This document shows positions 36,601-48,930 of a stretch of 64,000 bases of DNA, one piece after another. This DNA comes from Sordaria brevicollis (taxonomy: Eukaryota; Ascomycota; Sordariomycetes; Sordariales; Sordariaceae): contig JAUTDP010000004.1 of NCBI GenBank assembly GCA_033439795.1, positions 496,001 through 560,000 of the forward strand, written 5' to 3'. The notes under the pieces are model-generated. The model was not told the origin of the DNA. It made no database searches and was given only the letters and a program-made list of their open reading frames with translations. The position numbers were made by a program, and so were the translations under genes. Each line of letters opens with the position of its first letter. Within the stretch, counting starts at the first letter, position 1.

Positions 36601-39600
36601 CGAAATAGGGCTAATATTTGAGGGGAAATTTTATTTAATATAATAGCGTAATTAACCGCTTTAAAACGATATTATTGAATCTTTCGGTTATATTATTCTA
36701 TTAATATTATTTAATAGCCGTATATTATAATATAATATATTAATCGCGATATTAGAAATATAATATTTTATTTGAATTTTCGCCGGCCTAATTTAAATAT
36801 ACGTTAAAAATTTTACATTTAATTATTTTATAGCGGTTTACCTAATTAATAAAATATTCGTATAAATTTAATTTTCTTTCTAAAGTATAAATTTAAACGA
36901 ATTGGGTAAAATTATTAATAATAATTAATTAGTAGCGTTCTTTATTTACGCCGTCGATTATTAGCGGCCCGGCGATATTTATATAAATTTATTTTAATAA
37001 ACGTATACTTCGCTAAATAGAATTAATATAAGGAATTTATTTTAAATAATTAACCGTATAATTTTTATAAAAGTAGGCCGTATTAATAAATTTTATACCC
37101 GTAAATATTATTTAAAGAGAATATAGGTTCCCTTCGTTAAAGTAACTTAATCGTCGGTATTATAATTAAAGAAATTAATTCGAAAGGTAATAAATTTTTA
37201 GGGCGATATTAGCGGCGGGGTGGATAGGTTAATTTAAGAAGTAAAGGCTTCCGATTTTAGAGCCGGAGAAATGAAATTGGTTATTAACGAATATAGTAAG
37301 GCGTTTATTAATAGATATAATATTATAAAAAATGTTAATTTTTTGAAATTGAAAAATAAAAATAAGGTTATAGGTAATTATAGGGTAGAAGTATATATTA
37401 GTAAATAATAAATACTCCGGCTTATTATTAAAAATTATTTGGGCTTTAAATATATTAATATACGTTAGTATAAGTAAGAAATTGTTAATATTTAAAATAG
37501 AAGGCCCTTTATAAGGGCGAAGAGAGGATAGAATAAAACTATTTAATTAATAGATAAAATAATTAATAATATTAATATTTAAAATATATAAATCTTTTAA
37601 TAAATTTAAGAATAAATTGGCCTTTCCCGCGGCGGAGAGGGTTATAATAATTAAATTTAGGGAAGACTTTTCGGGGGGTATAATAGTAATAAATAATTAT
37701 ATATTAGATATTACTATTATATTTAGCCGCTTTAATAATTTAATTTCGGTATTAGTATATTTAAATTAATTTAGAAGAATAATTGGACGGGGGGTATTTT
37801 AAGCGCGAGAGCGTTTGGATAAAAGTTTATTAATATCGTTAATAAAAGTAAAATTATATTTTTTAATATTAAAAATATTTAGATTAATATTACTAACCGA
37901 TATATAATTTCGATATTATTTATTAAATAAATCGTTTTTCTTTTAGGGTTATTTTATTATATAATATCCGAAGCGCAATTTTCTAAATTAATCTTTTAAT
38001 TCGGGGTAAAATTTCTAATAACGGTTATTATTATATTTAAGATCGTTATATTTATTATAAGGGGGTTAGGTTATTTTATATTTAAAACCTTTATTAGTAA
38101 TTATTTTAGCGGTATAAAGTATTTTTCCTTTATAATTATTCTTTTTTTAAAATTCGGAAATTTATATATTAAAAATTATTATAGAGAATAATATATTAGG
38201 TATTATAATAACGTTATTAAAACGAATAGGAAAGACGCGATTATTTTAAAAAAGGTTTTCCTTAAAATTACGGTAGCGATCGTTAAAGTTTTGTAAAAAG
38301 CGGGTAATAAAGAGAAGTTTAGGGATTTTAAGGGATTAATCGATTTAAATTATAGTAGTATAAATATTATTATATTCGGTAGTATAAATATTAATATTAT
38401 CGAATTAAAATAAAGATAATATTTTTTAATATTAAATAAATTTTTAGTAAATAAGTCCAATTTAGCCGGAATTATAAATTTTAGCCGTTAAGCGTTTAAA
38501 GGTTTAATAAATAGTAATAATAAATTATAAAGGAAATTCGGGGGATTCGAAGTCGATACGGTTTTAATTTTAAATAAATATAATAATAATACCGACGAAT
38601 TAAAATTGGTATATAAATTAATTAATAAGAAATTCGTAATAATTATTATTTTTTTATAAAAGTAATTATAGTAGAGGGTTGTTATTTAGGAAGGTAATAC
38701 CGAAATTGGTAATATAAATATAATTGTAGATAGTTTAATTTTAATTAATTTAATTTTTAATATCTTTAAATTTGGAAAAACCTTTTTAATTTTTAATATT
38801 AATAGGGATAAATATAATAATTAATTAATATTTATATTAGAATACGTAAAAGATTATAATTTAGAAGGATCGGGTATAATTTAGTTTTTAGAATATAATG
38901 GAGTAATAGAATTGGGTAGTGCCGAAATAGTAAAATTTTAAATATTAAATAGGTTTGGGGGTAAAGGAATAGTTAAAGGAATTGAAGGGTTTAAAAAGGA
39001 TAAATAGTATAATAGTAAAATAGAAGGTGGGTAAAAAGATGCGTTTTTAATATATATAGAAAAGGTATTTAGTAGTGTGGTTATAATTTTTTCTATTAAT
39101 TTTGGGAAATTATAAAAATTTAAATATTTAATAATAGCGGGGGGCCGAACGAAGGGCCGGAAGTTATATTTTAGGTATTTATAGGCTTAGCCGTTCGGGG
39201 GTAACGACTTTAACGGAAACCGCTAGTTTTAATTATTCGGGGGTAAATTATTTTAGTAATTTCGGTCGTTCCGGCGGTATTTTCGGATACTTTTCTTTGC
39301 CGGGCCCGGTTTTTAGGACTTTAATATTTCAATAATTATAATAGTAATGCGGCGAGGGCCTATCGTAGGAATCGGTCGGTCGATCGGTCGGTCGAGAATT
39401 ATTTATTAATACGTTAATTAAAGGTAGGTAGAATTATAATATCCTTATAAATGAATTTTCTAATAAAAAACGTAAAGAATTTTAACGTTTTAGTAATTTG
39501 GATATAACTTCGGGATTTTGTATTAATATCGGAATTTTATATAAAATTTAGTATTTTATAGTAAATTTAATAATTTGAATTATAGTATTTAATTGGCCGA

Positions 39601-39853
39601 GTTTAGGGTAATTAATAATAATACGTTATTTCGATATATACTTTTTAAAAAGGGAAAGAGGGGTAGGTATATAGGTTACGTTTAATTTATGCCTTTTTGG
39701 CTTTTTTGGCTACAATACGTAACGTTAAGACCGCGGGGTATTAATTTGGATATATAAATAGCGAAATTATTCTAAAGTAAAAACGAAGTAATAAGGGTTA
39801 GGGTTGGAGGTAATTTAGTTAATTATACGTGTGCGGAATCCGGGCTTATAATT

Positions 39854-40051
39854 TATTAAAGTAGATGGAGGAACGAGAGGAACGAAAGTATTACGAGTAA
39901 AGAGTGTATATAAAATGGTAGTGAATTTATTAATTGAAGAAGGAAGAAAGAGGAGGAGAGAGAGGGAGAATCCTTCGATATATATATAGGAATGAGATCT
40001 ATGTGCAAATCGATAATGCCAAGACAGGGTAGATAAGGGTACCCTTTAATA
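39854..40051 (-). repeat. 5' LTR of the copia element
   Basis: This 198-bp partner of the left LTR begins TATTAAAGTAG and ends TTTAATA. The differences from the left copy are mainly C-to-T and G-to-A. The bases just inside (39,834-39,853) would hold the primer-binding site, but RIP has altered them too much to name the tRNA. Confidence 0.9.
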
Positions 40052-41217
40052 AATTGGCTATACCAAGCTAGGATTAACGACCAAAATAACCGAAGGTATA
40101 GCGAGATATGACCTGTCACAGACTCTGAGAAAGTTTCGCGTCCTAGGCGCCGACCAAAGCGTGCGCAATACGGTCACACCAATTACGGAAGCTTGGGCAG
40201 CAGAGGGTGCCCTCAAGCGCCTCACCAAGCGTGTCCCTCAGCCTGCGAGTCTGAGAGACATGCCTCGATCGTACGAGCAGATGCTGCCATACGTCAATGA
40301 GATGAAGATCGCTTTGTTGGATATAACGATCATAATGGATAAGGACAGCAGCCACCAGATGGAAACTATCAAAGCTGCCTCTGGGCAGTTGATCGAAAAG
40401 GTGTCGTGGTACCTAATGGTGAGTTTCCTTATGCTCTCCAAATTCCTCTCTGGCGGACTGGTTGCTAACAAGACTTTTTAACGCCCGTTAGTTCCAATCA
40501 ATTGACGCTCACGAGGGAAACCCGGGCGTATTCCCATGGAGCACCAGTTTCTACTTGCGGAAGTATCAGACCTGGCAAGCTCGCTGGGACCACATGGTCA
40601 CTTTGTTCCGTGTAAGTCGACAAGCAAACTTCTCTTACTTACTGTCTTCTTTGAATACAAATGTTGACAGATACATAATACAGACCTCGAAGGCAGCCGT
40701 TTGCAACTTGCTCTTGTGCCCGCACGCCACGGGATTTGCCTGCGACCCTGAAAGCGAGTTGACGCGAAAAGTCGTCAACAAAAAGACCAATAATAACAAG
40801 GCTCTTCGAAAGAAGGCGGGTGACGCGGCCATCGCACAACTGACGGAAGACAACGGCAATGACGTCGGAGTTACCCCTGGTCAGGGTCCAGTAGATGATA
40901 ATCACGAGAACGATGCTTTTATCGACGCGGACGAGAACGCCCTGGGCGGCAATTTTCTCGACAACGATGCTCAAAACGAGGATGCCCAAAACGTTGGAAT
41001 TCCCAGCAACATCAACAATCAGGACGGCCTCCCGGACCAAAGCGTGGCCTCTCCGGCTGACACTGGTGGAGGCGTCGTTCGGCAGCTTGGTCCGTTCGTG
41101 TTTGCTCCTATCGCTCCGAATGTAACGACAGGATTCGTCCAGCCTATGGCCGGCATTGCTTGCCATGCCAACCCACTTGAACATCCCAACATCGCACCCC
41201 CCATGGCTGCCGCTTTC

Positions 41218-41220
41218 TAG
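41218..41220 (+). other. Recurrent amber codon of P13
   Basis: Context TTC-TAG-GTT. It is followed in frame by 104 open codons that end in the family-type NLS-like terminus. Confidence 0.55.
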
Positions 41221-41535
41221 GTTGAAGCGGACCAGGGTGAAGGCCAATTAGCTGTTGACGGAGTGGAAGGGGCCTCGAACGTCAATCCGGATCCGGCTGA
41301 CGACCAAGAACATAGCGCACCTGGTAGTGATTTAGGTTCTATCAAGCCAGACCAGCATAGCGTCGTTCTCGAGGCTGATTACCCTCAGAGTCCTTTGGAC
41401 GGGCCGGAGGGTGAGGAAGATTCCGGCACCGCCGACCTCGGAGAGTTCTCCGCTGCTCCTGCTCCTCTCGGCAAGCGCAAGAGGGGCAATCGTGATGACG
41501 ATGAGCACCCGCCTGCTCATCGTCGTCGTGTTTAG

Positions 41536-42260
41536 TATATGATCCTTGATCATGGAAGTGTCTCTTCATTACGTCCTTTTGAGTCCGGATTTGAGAGCTT
41601 GGTGTGCTAGGTCACACACACATCATTGACGCTGTGAAGCTTTATGGTGGACACGATATCAGCTATGAAGTTGATGCGGTTATCGGTCTAAAGGAGGAAC
41701 AAGCTGAAAGTTCAGCATGTTGGATTATGCATGAAGTAGGAACAAGTTGGTCTGAAAGATTTGGAAGGTCGGAATAGTACCGCATTGGGTTGAAGGGCAA
41801 CAGGTTGAGCGACATCTTCTCCGAGGTTGACTTCGTTCTCCGTGGTTGAGAACTGGGAGACATACCCGCAGTCCCAGTTATATAGCTCGGGGAACGAATG
41901 GTCTTGGAAAGAATGCAGTCCAAAATGCTTTGCGCATGGCTTTTACATACGGCAGCTTGAGGTGCAGCTCCTTGGACTTGGAGTCGTTCTCTGCATTTGA
42001 GGACTGGGAGGCATACCCGCAGTCCCAGTCATACTACTCAGGGAACGAATGATCTCGGAGTGAGCGTAAGTCATCTTGCTAGTTATCACGCTGCCCGCGC
42101 TTGTAATTTTCAATTTCATTCTCATCTCCACTTTCATATCATCAATAGTTGTGAGCTTTGCATGTTTTGACATGTTCTTCACCTAGCCCTTGTACTTCTA
42201 CATATATGAATCCTAATTCCCATATTTTTACATCCAAAAATTATGCAAATCACAAACCAA
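41536..42260. repeat. Flank with a duplicated coding-like block
   Basis: Two blocks, about 41,836-41,905 and 41,978-42,052, share GGGAGxCATACCCGCAGTCCC and can encode ENWETYPQSQLYSSGNEW and EDWEAYPQSQSYYSGNE. No complete gene contains them. They may be decayed tail sequence of a family copy. Confidence 0.45.
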
Positions 42261-42349
42261 GTAGCTCATGTACTTACAACATGGCTTCAACTACCCAACC
42301 TCACTGTTCGTAACGTTCCAGGTACCTCCTCGCTACGGCTGGATATGAC

Positions 42350-43665
42350 TACAGGCCGAACGCGAGCAGTGTCCATAACTTTGTCGAGAACAATGGAAGG
42401 AGAAGTGCGTCGTGGCAATCTAACGCTGGAGTACATGTGGGAGGTCATCAGTAAGTGTACCCGCCAACATCCCTGTCACGCTGGAGGCCATGAGAACACA
42501 AGAGTGTGGAAGAGCAGATGACATTGCTAACACCCGCTTCTCAAACAGCCTACCTCCACAAAGACCTTCTATATCCAAGTTCTCGCGTCGTTAGACCATT
42601 CGAGGAGTTAAGCAGAGGAATCCCTCACCAACTCGAAATCTTCGCCGCCATCGGGTACGAATAGCTTGTCCTGAACCATAAGCAGGGCACATGCACGCTC
42701 CGGGAAGCCATCGGCAGGATCGGCCATACAAAGCCCGGCTTATCAGCTTCGGTCAGCCAGTGGATGCCGGACCACGAGTTCTCCATCGACCAGACCAGCA
42801 CTCACGCCATCGGCTAGGACGTGGACCAAAGGCCACCTCACTCGATCTACTCCATCACCGACGTCTGGGCGTCCGAAGAAGATATAAAGCGACTTTCTCA
42901 ACGAGCGCCCGAGGAATCAGCTACCAGGGACATCCCGCGAACGTACGAGCAGATGCTTCCGTACGTCGCCCAAATGAAGCTGGCGATAACTGACATGTCA
43001 GCGAAGCTCGACATGGCCGGCAGCGAAAAGGTGACATACGTGAGGATTGCGTTCGGGTAACTGATTGGCAAAGTGCCGGTGGCGTGATTTCTCTTGGTGA
43101 GTTGCGTTACTTCGCGCAGACTAAGTATGATGTGATGTTTTTTCTTGCTGACGAATTTTTTTTTTCTATCTCAGAGTTTGGGCCGATCGACACCTGGGGT
43201 GGAAGCCGGGTGTATATACCTGGTAAACCCAGTTTAACATGAAGGAATATCCAACCTGACTGGCGCGCTGGAACAACATGTTTCTTCTTGTCATGGTATT
43301 TCAACTTTCAAGTCCACATTTGCTCAGGGGCATTTCCGCTGTGCAACGTATGAAGAAGAGGGTTAGCTAACATGAAATGCAGACATCGAAGGAAGTAGTC
43401 TTAGATCTCCTGCAATGTTCGCACGCAACGAGAATGTGATGTAATCCGGAGAGCGAGATTCGTGATCACTACAGAAAGATGATGAGAGACAAGAGGGATG
43501 CCGCTTTGGCTTAACTTGCGGGACGCAACCACAACGTCGTTGGTGAGATTCTGGTTGACGCTTTGGTGGATGATGACCAGCCGAATCAAAGATGACTATG
43601 AAGGTGCCAAGTTGGGAGAGTTCTTCACCAATCTTTACCGCAAGCGCAAGAGAAATCAAGGTATG
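42350..43665 (+). pseudogene. P14: array-family pseudogene with RIP-type stops, close to P13
   Basis: The exon-1 region (42,350-42,450) has a frame break. Exon 2 (42549-43096) encodes TYLHKDLLYPSSRVVRPF, LNHKQGTCTLREAIGRIGH, DVWASEEDIKRLSQRAPEE and PRTYEQMLPYVAQM. It carries TAG at 42662-42664 where P13 has Trp (AYEWL), TAG at 42815, TAA at 43058 where P13 has Gln, and TGA at 43085 where paralogs have Trp. Remains of exon 3 (TQFNMKEYPT, then TGA, LARW), exon 4 (TSKEVVLDLLQCSHATR) and the tail (LGEFFTNLYRKRKRNQG) follow. The stops that can be compared with paralogs are C-to-T or G-to-A changes, as expected from mild RIP. Confidence 0.75.
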
Positions 43666-45577
43666 AAACTTTTCATCTGTACGTCGTTCGAGAAGCGCAG
43701 TGGACAACATTCGATATCATCTTCACGATTTTCTTTCTGATGGTTGATTCCATGGTGTGGTGTGCCAGGGCACATCAAGATCATTCTGATCTTGATAGTA
43801 AACGTGGAAAGTCTTTGGCATAGATGAGGACGAAACCGGAAAAACCGTTCGACTAGTGTCAGATATGGAAGAAGAATGGATCATGCATATTAGCACATGG
43901 CGGAGAAGATGCACGTCAAGTCACGTACATTGTTGTTCTGCACCTCTTTCCCAAGTCTTCCATTTGCACTTGATCATGGCTATGTTCGTATCTTTGTGCG
44001 CATCCAGCCGTTATGCATGCATTGACACCTTTTGCTGCTTGCTTGGTTTTGTTACTGCCTATGCGTGTTATCACTCCATGCCGGATGCTCGTCTGGTACG
44101 CAGCAACTGCTTCGGCTCAAGCTCCAATGCATGTTGTTCATTTGTTCTTTCTTGTCCTGTTTTTTTTCTTTTTCTCTTTTTCCCTTGGTCGGTTGATGGT
44201 ATGATGATTTTCTGCATGTACCAAACTGCACCAATGCTTCGTGCATGCTGTGAAGCCAGGTGTATCCTGGACGCGAAAAATATGTTGGCGGGATATGAGA
44301 GTTAGTGCAGCCAGTGTTATTTGGTTGTTCCAGGGGACATCGACTAACAGCTATACAACCCCGGCATGTCCAGTCTGTGCTGCCAAGACTCGAGAACGAT
44401 GAGGTCAATCTTCGAGCGTCGAAGGATCCGTTGAGTTCAACGGGAAGCAGCCCTGGTTTGAATACTGGGATAAAATCCAATGCAATTGAAGCAATCTATT
44501 CCATCCAGATGTTGAAACCACCAAGCTTGCATGTCCCGAACTGAAGTCGACGGGCTACAGCTCTTGCACATGTACTTGTCCTGACAGCACGCCGGGGAAG
44601 CAGCGATGCAGGTGGCCCATGCGTTCGAGTCGTCTCCACTCCCGGTTTCCCTGCCCGCGTCCGTCAACGCAAGATTTCTTTCCCAGGACATGCATTTGTT
44701 CCTGTTTTCTTCTCGAGCACACTTATCGCCATTCCTACATGCAGGCAGCAGACTTCGCGCCATACAATTGCAGCAAAGCGACGACTAAACCACCGAGTAG
44801 TGCGAAGAAATCTTCCTCTCGAGGAATCTCAACGTACCTATCACCCAAGATCGCCACAGTGCCGAACTTTACAGCGCTTTAGGCGCTGAGCTGTCCTGTC
44901 GTAAGGAGCCCGAGGTCGCTGTCGACTAACGCCGATTTTGATCTTCTCTATTCGACGGCACCATTGCGAGCCATCTCCTCCACGCAGACACCGGCCAAAT
45001 ATCCCGACCTACACAGCTTCATCGCCTCTTTGTACCCATAAGAAACAGGTAAGTAACGGTTACTAGCGACGGCTTCTTCTTCCAATCCAACACATGTCAT
45101 ATCATCCTATCGGCGTTCGTTTCCGTCCTGCCTGCTTGTTATCATCTATTCCCAAGCTTTTGCGGGCATTTCTGGAAAATGTTCAGGCGTCGATAAATAC
45201 ATGCACTCTGTTCTTGCACAAACATTGAATAACCATCACATTTTGGGGACCGGTTCCGAGCTAACGTGCTTATAGATTGGGTGCGGGCATCGTCCACGGC
45301 ACGAAGAGTTCGAGAGCCCCGAGACCAGGACAAAAACATCTTGACGATATTGCAGTACCGAATCGGAGCGTCGCAGCATTCAGGCGGATACAATAATTGT
45401 CTTCAGATCAGCGACACAAGCACATCCATAGCATCCGCGAGCCTCACGAGCCTTTGAGGAAGACATACCTCGGTAAGATACCGAGTTTTGCCATCCTTGT
45501 GGTGGTCACGATTGGGACGATTCAACGAGATCGAACTTTACATCCATACTCTCACAATCCCCTAGCCCACGGTCAAC
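43666..45577. other. Intergenic region and leader of P15
   Basis: No gene recognised. A donor CAG-GTAAGT at about 45,050 and an acceptor CTTATAG at about 45,274, with a GCTAAC branch site, suggest a leader intron of about 220 nt upstream of P15. Confidence 0.4.
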
Positions 45578-46432
45578 ATGGCACGCGTTGGTCCGACGGT
45601 GGTTGATATCGAAGGCTTCGTCGTTGAATTGGAAGCTGACGCTCAATCACAAATTCCGCATCTAAACACGGAGTGGGACATCATTGGTGAGCTTCTGCAC
45701 TTGAGCTGTTTGACCATCAAGAACCATCACTGACACCAGTTACATCGTAGTCCTGCTGCAAGATAGCTTGATTTTCCCTGGCACCCGCGCCATCAGACCG
45801 TTCGATCAGTACATTGGGATCCACCCCGACTTTGTTGATTTCGCGCATAGAGCTTACAAATGGCTGCGTATCCAGCATGCTTGTGGCACCACAAGGACTG
45901 CGATCGCCAAGATTGGTCATACTAAGCCCGGCATCATGCGTGAGGTTCGTGAAGGCTTGATGCCTCACGAGCTCGAACAAAAGCAACGGAGAAAGAGGGA
46001 GCAGTGACCGGAGCACAGACAAATGTTTCCAGGAAGCATTACCTCGTTGACAGATTTTATGGCAGCTGACGGTGCCATAAAGCGGCTCGTTGAGAGCACC
46101 CCACACCCAGATACAACAGCAGATATACCGGACACATTTGCTGCCATGGTACCGTACGTGCGACAAATGGCCGAAGCGCTGGCCGACAGAAGCGATATCC
46201 TCGACGGTCCAAACAGTAAACCGGTCAAGGCTGTCAACTCAACGTCAGGACCCGTCTTCGAGCATGAGGCGTGGAACCTCAGGGTCAATACAGCATGCAT
46301 AACCCCCCTCACTGTGCTGCGCTCTGCTAACCAACGGTTGTTTCTAGTTCATCACTGTTGATGCTCAGAAGGGAAAGCCAGACGCTTACCCTTGGTGGGC
46401 GCATCAAGATTTACGAGCCACCGTGGACGAGA
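45578..46432 (+). pseudogene. P15: 3'-truncated array-family pseudogene
   Basis: Exon 1 (45578-45686) and the acceptor at 45750 are intact. Exon 2 encodes VLLQDSLIFPGTRAIRPF, FAHRAYKWLRIQHACGTTR, IGHTKPGI and HELEQKQRRKREQ. It then meets TGA at 46005-46007, followed in frame by TDFMAADGAIKRLVESTPHP, DTTADIPD and YVRQMAEALADRSDILDG up to HEAWNLR. The donor after it is GTCAAT rather than GTGAGT. Exon 3 begins (GKPDAYPWWAHQDLRATVDE) but ends abruptly at about 46,430; exons 4 and 5 are missing. Stop, weak donor and truncation all argue against function. Confidence 0.7.
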
Positions 46433-47808
46433 GGGTTCATCCTACAGATGGAGGCCACAAAAGAGGACCATGCGAAAGTGGCGCTAGTGCGAACTCTTCC
46501 TTTAAGAGACAGCGCAGGGAATGAGATGCAAGGAATCTCTACTCTTATGGATGACTGTGAAGTCTCACATCTCATCCGCATCTCTCATTGTTGAGGTCTC
46601 ATCTCTTTTGTCAGTCACGATGCACTTGCACCTTGAGATGCAGACTCCCTCACATATCCCAGCTTCAACTCTCGAGAAACTTCACCTTTGCCCTCTCGGA
46701 TGGGTTGAGAATAGGCTCAGTGGGCCAGTCGACGGTGCTGACAACGTTGTCATTGGTACGCGGGCCGAATTGCTCACGTCGGACAACAGTGGGCGAAGTT
46801 TGGCCATAGAGGTTGGTAGTTAGTTTCAATTTCTCTCCTCTATCTATCATGTCTCCCATCACCTCGTGTTCTTACTTTCCTTAAATTGTTACACTCTTTA
46901 CACGTGTTCATTACCTTGCCATCTCAACTGGTCATTGCATTCACTGTGGGGCGTTCTCGTGGTTGTTGTTCTCACTTATCACTTTCAAGCTGAATGTTGA
47001 ACAGGTCTCCTTTTCTTTGCTGGTCATCGACTAGTCCATCACTATTGATCGTTGCAGGAAGTATGCTTGGGGCAGCTGTTTAAGGACGTCTGTTCGCAAA
47101 AACAGTTCTTTCTAAACAAGTGCTCAATGGCATTGTTCATGCGAGGTGCAAACAATAGCATTGTTCGGGAACAGGTTGCCTCTCATACTGTTCATGGACT
47201 GAGCTACTGGGGTGCTGTACTTTGAGGTGCTGTTCATCACCCACACAGTACCATTGTTCATCTCGGCACAGGCTTCAATATATATCGCCATTCCCCCATT
47301 TCGGATCCTCCATACTCCGCAAGTCGCTCAACGCCAGCTTTTGCTAGTGGCCCGTTCGTCAGTACAGGTGGTGAAGAAAGGCTCCCTTGGTTGTTCATGG
47401 CTAACAGCTTGGCAGGAGAGGCATATGAGGCACTCAAAGCCTGGTTACTGAACAGTACTACAACGGGATGAGCAGCAATATAGACGGAACCTTTAGAAGG
47501 TTCTGTATGCGCAGATTGTGCCCAATGGGGCTGAGATGAATCCGTACAGCTATTGTTCAGACCACAGGCCCTCTATTCAACTGTTGTTCTGGTGATTTAT
47601 ATAGTATTGGGTATGGGATGACTGTACTGTTCAGGACGCGGTCGACAACGCGTTTGGCCTCAACACCAGGACCTGGATCACCATCCACCCCTGAACAGTA
47701 AGGTTGAACACGAATTTGGCTGCAGAATTTTCCACAGGGCCACTGTTCTCAAGCACATTTCGAGTGTGCAATCCACTACCGCCGCCACGGTTGTCGCCCT
47801 CCAGTAGG

Positions 47809-47815
47809 TATAAAG
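47809..47815 (+). promoter_or_regulatory. TATA box of P16
   Basis: TATAAAG, about 325 bp upstream of the P16 start codon and followed by CT-rich sequence. Confidence 0.5.
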
Positions 47816-47979
47816 TTTCGCCCCCTGGCCCCGAACCCTCTCCCGAATTCTTCCTCCCTTTTCTTCCTCCAAGCATCGATCTTCATCTACCGACGAACAT
47901 CGACCCTCAACCTCGCTAGTTGACCCCCCTGCACAGCTCTCTTGCACGCTCACGCACGCACCGGACTTTGCATCATTTC

Positions 47980-48001
47980 CCCCCCCCCCCCCCCCCCCCC
48001 C
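47980..48001 (+). repeat. Poly-C tract in the P16 leader
   Basis: An uninterrupted run of about 22 C in the presumed 5' leader, 135 bp before the start codon. Length is prone to assembly or sequencing error. Confidence 0.7.
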
Positions 48002-48930
48002 TCTTGTCTTCCTCGATACCTTGCCCGCCGACTTGCATCGCTCACCAGCATTGCAACTCGCGCACACCGTCTTCGACCGATCTCAAGAACGACCACCCCC
48101 CTCAACACCCGAACACACCCCCATCAGCCATCACGATGCCGACCACCTTCAGCCTCGCCCAGGGAGTCCCCGCAACCCTGTTTCAGATGGCAAATGCCCG
48201 GGACCCTCGACTTGCCGATTTCTGGAGAATCCTTAGTAAGTTATCCCTTCCCCAACCTATCGTGTGAGAACTTTGATGCTAATATATGTTTTTCTACAGT
48301 GACCTTCCAGGTTAACCTTGTGAACCCCACCACCGGTACTATTCGACCCTTCGCCGAATTTACCCAGCGGGGAATGTACGACCAGAGGTATATACAGTTC
48401 GCTGAGAGCTGTTACCAATGGCTTGCCTTCCTCCACAAGTCCGACCTCACTGCCGAGGGGTTGGCCAAGATCGGGCCCACGAAGCCTGGTCTTGTCGACC
48501 AGTTGAGGACCACACTCGCCAGTCACGAGCTGGCGCCCCTCCCCCGCAAGCAGAAGAAAGAACGCGAGTTGCATCCCGCTGGCCAAGCTTACAAGCGGGT
48601 CTTCATGACGGAAGCCGACTTTCAGGTCGCCGAGGGTGCTCTGCAGAGCCTCTCCCAGCCAACCCATCGCCTTCGGGCCACCCATACCGCCGATATCCCG
48701 ACCACCGAGGAACATAAGGCCAGATGCATCGAGCAGATGGTCAATGCCCTCAAGAACATGGTCGACAGGGATGAAGGAATGGAGATCCAAGTGAAGCAGG
48801 TCCAAGCTACCTCGGCCTCGCTTCTTGAGACTCTGGCTTGGCGCCTCTTTGTTGCTTGCCGCGATGCCCAGTTGAGCAAGCCCAAAGTCTCTCCTTGGGC
48901 TACGAGCTACTTCTACAAGGAGTATCCGAA

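Larger units (their letters stand above)
33410..40051 (-). mobile_element. RIP-degraded Ty1/copia LTR retrotransposon, 6.6 kb
   Basis: Two 198-bp LTRs flank a very AT-rich interior. The 5-bp target duplication AATTG lies at 33405-33409 and 40052-40056. The polypurine tract beside the left LTR shows that the element reads on the minus strand. In that direction 35,060-35,300 still reads as reverse transcriptase: the catalytic block appears as VYVNNL, the expected RIP product of VYVDDL, and the downstream block YYFGMVISRDR is typical of copia rather than gypsy. Stops are frequent, nearly all explained by C-to-T or G-to-A change in CpA/TpG. It is non-autonomous and inactive. It sits inside exon 2 of P13. 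Confidence 0.93.
33059..41535 (+). pseudogene. P13: array-family gene split by a copia retrotransposon
   Basis: Exon 1 is 33059-33167. Exon 2 starts at 33245, is broken after 33409 by the retrotransposon, and resumes at 40057, running to 40418. Exon 3 is 40492-40611 (120 nt) and the last exon starts at 40684. Counting the target duplication once, the exon-2 frame continues without a stop (AIGRI then GYTKLGL; 527 nt). The core reads TYLHKDLVE, AVAYEWLALNYKQGTIRDAI, AWAAEGALKRLTKRVPQ and RSYEQMLPYV. The last exon reads TSKAAVCNLLLCPHATGFA and RKVVNKKTNNN with no intron between them. The tail is acidic; TAG lies at 41218-41220, then 104 more codons run to GKRKRGNRDDDEHPPAHRRR and TAG. Apart from the insertion nothing looks damaged, so inactivation came with the element. 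Confidence 0.8.
46433..48135. other. Upstream region of P16 with a TGTTC motif cluster
   Basis: No gene. Between about 46,965 and 47,745 the pentamer TGTTC or its complement GAACA occurs roughly 17 times, often as CTGTTCA, far above chance. A TATA box at 47809 and a poly-C run at about 47,980-48,001 precede the P16 start. Confidence 0.55.
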
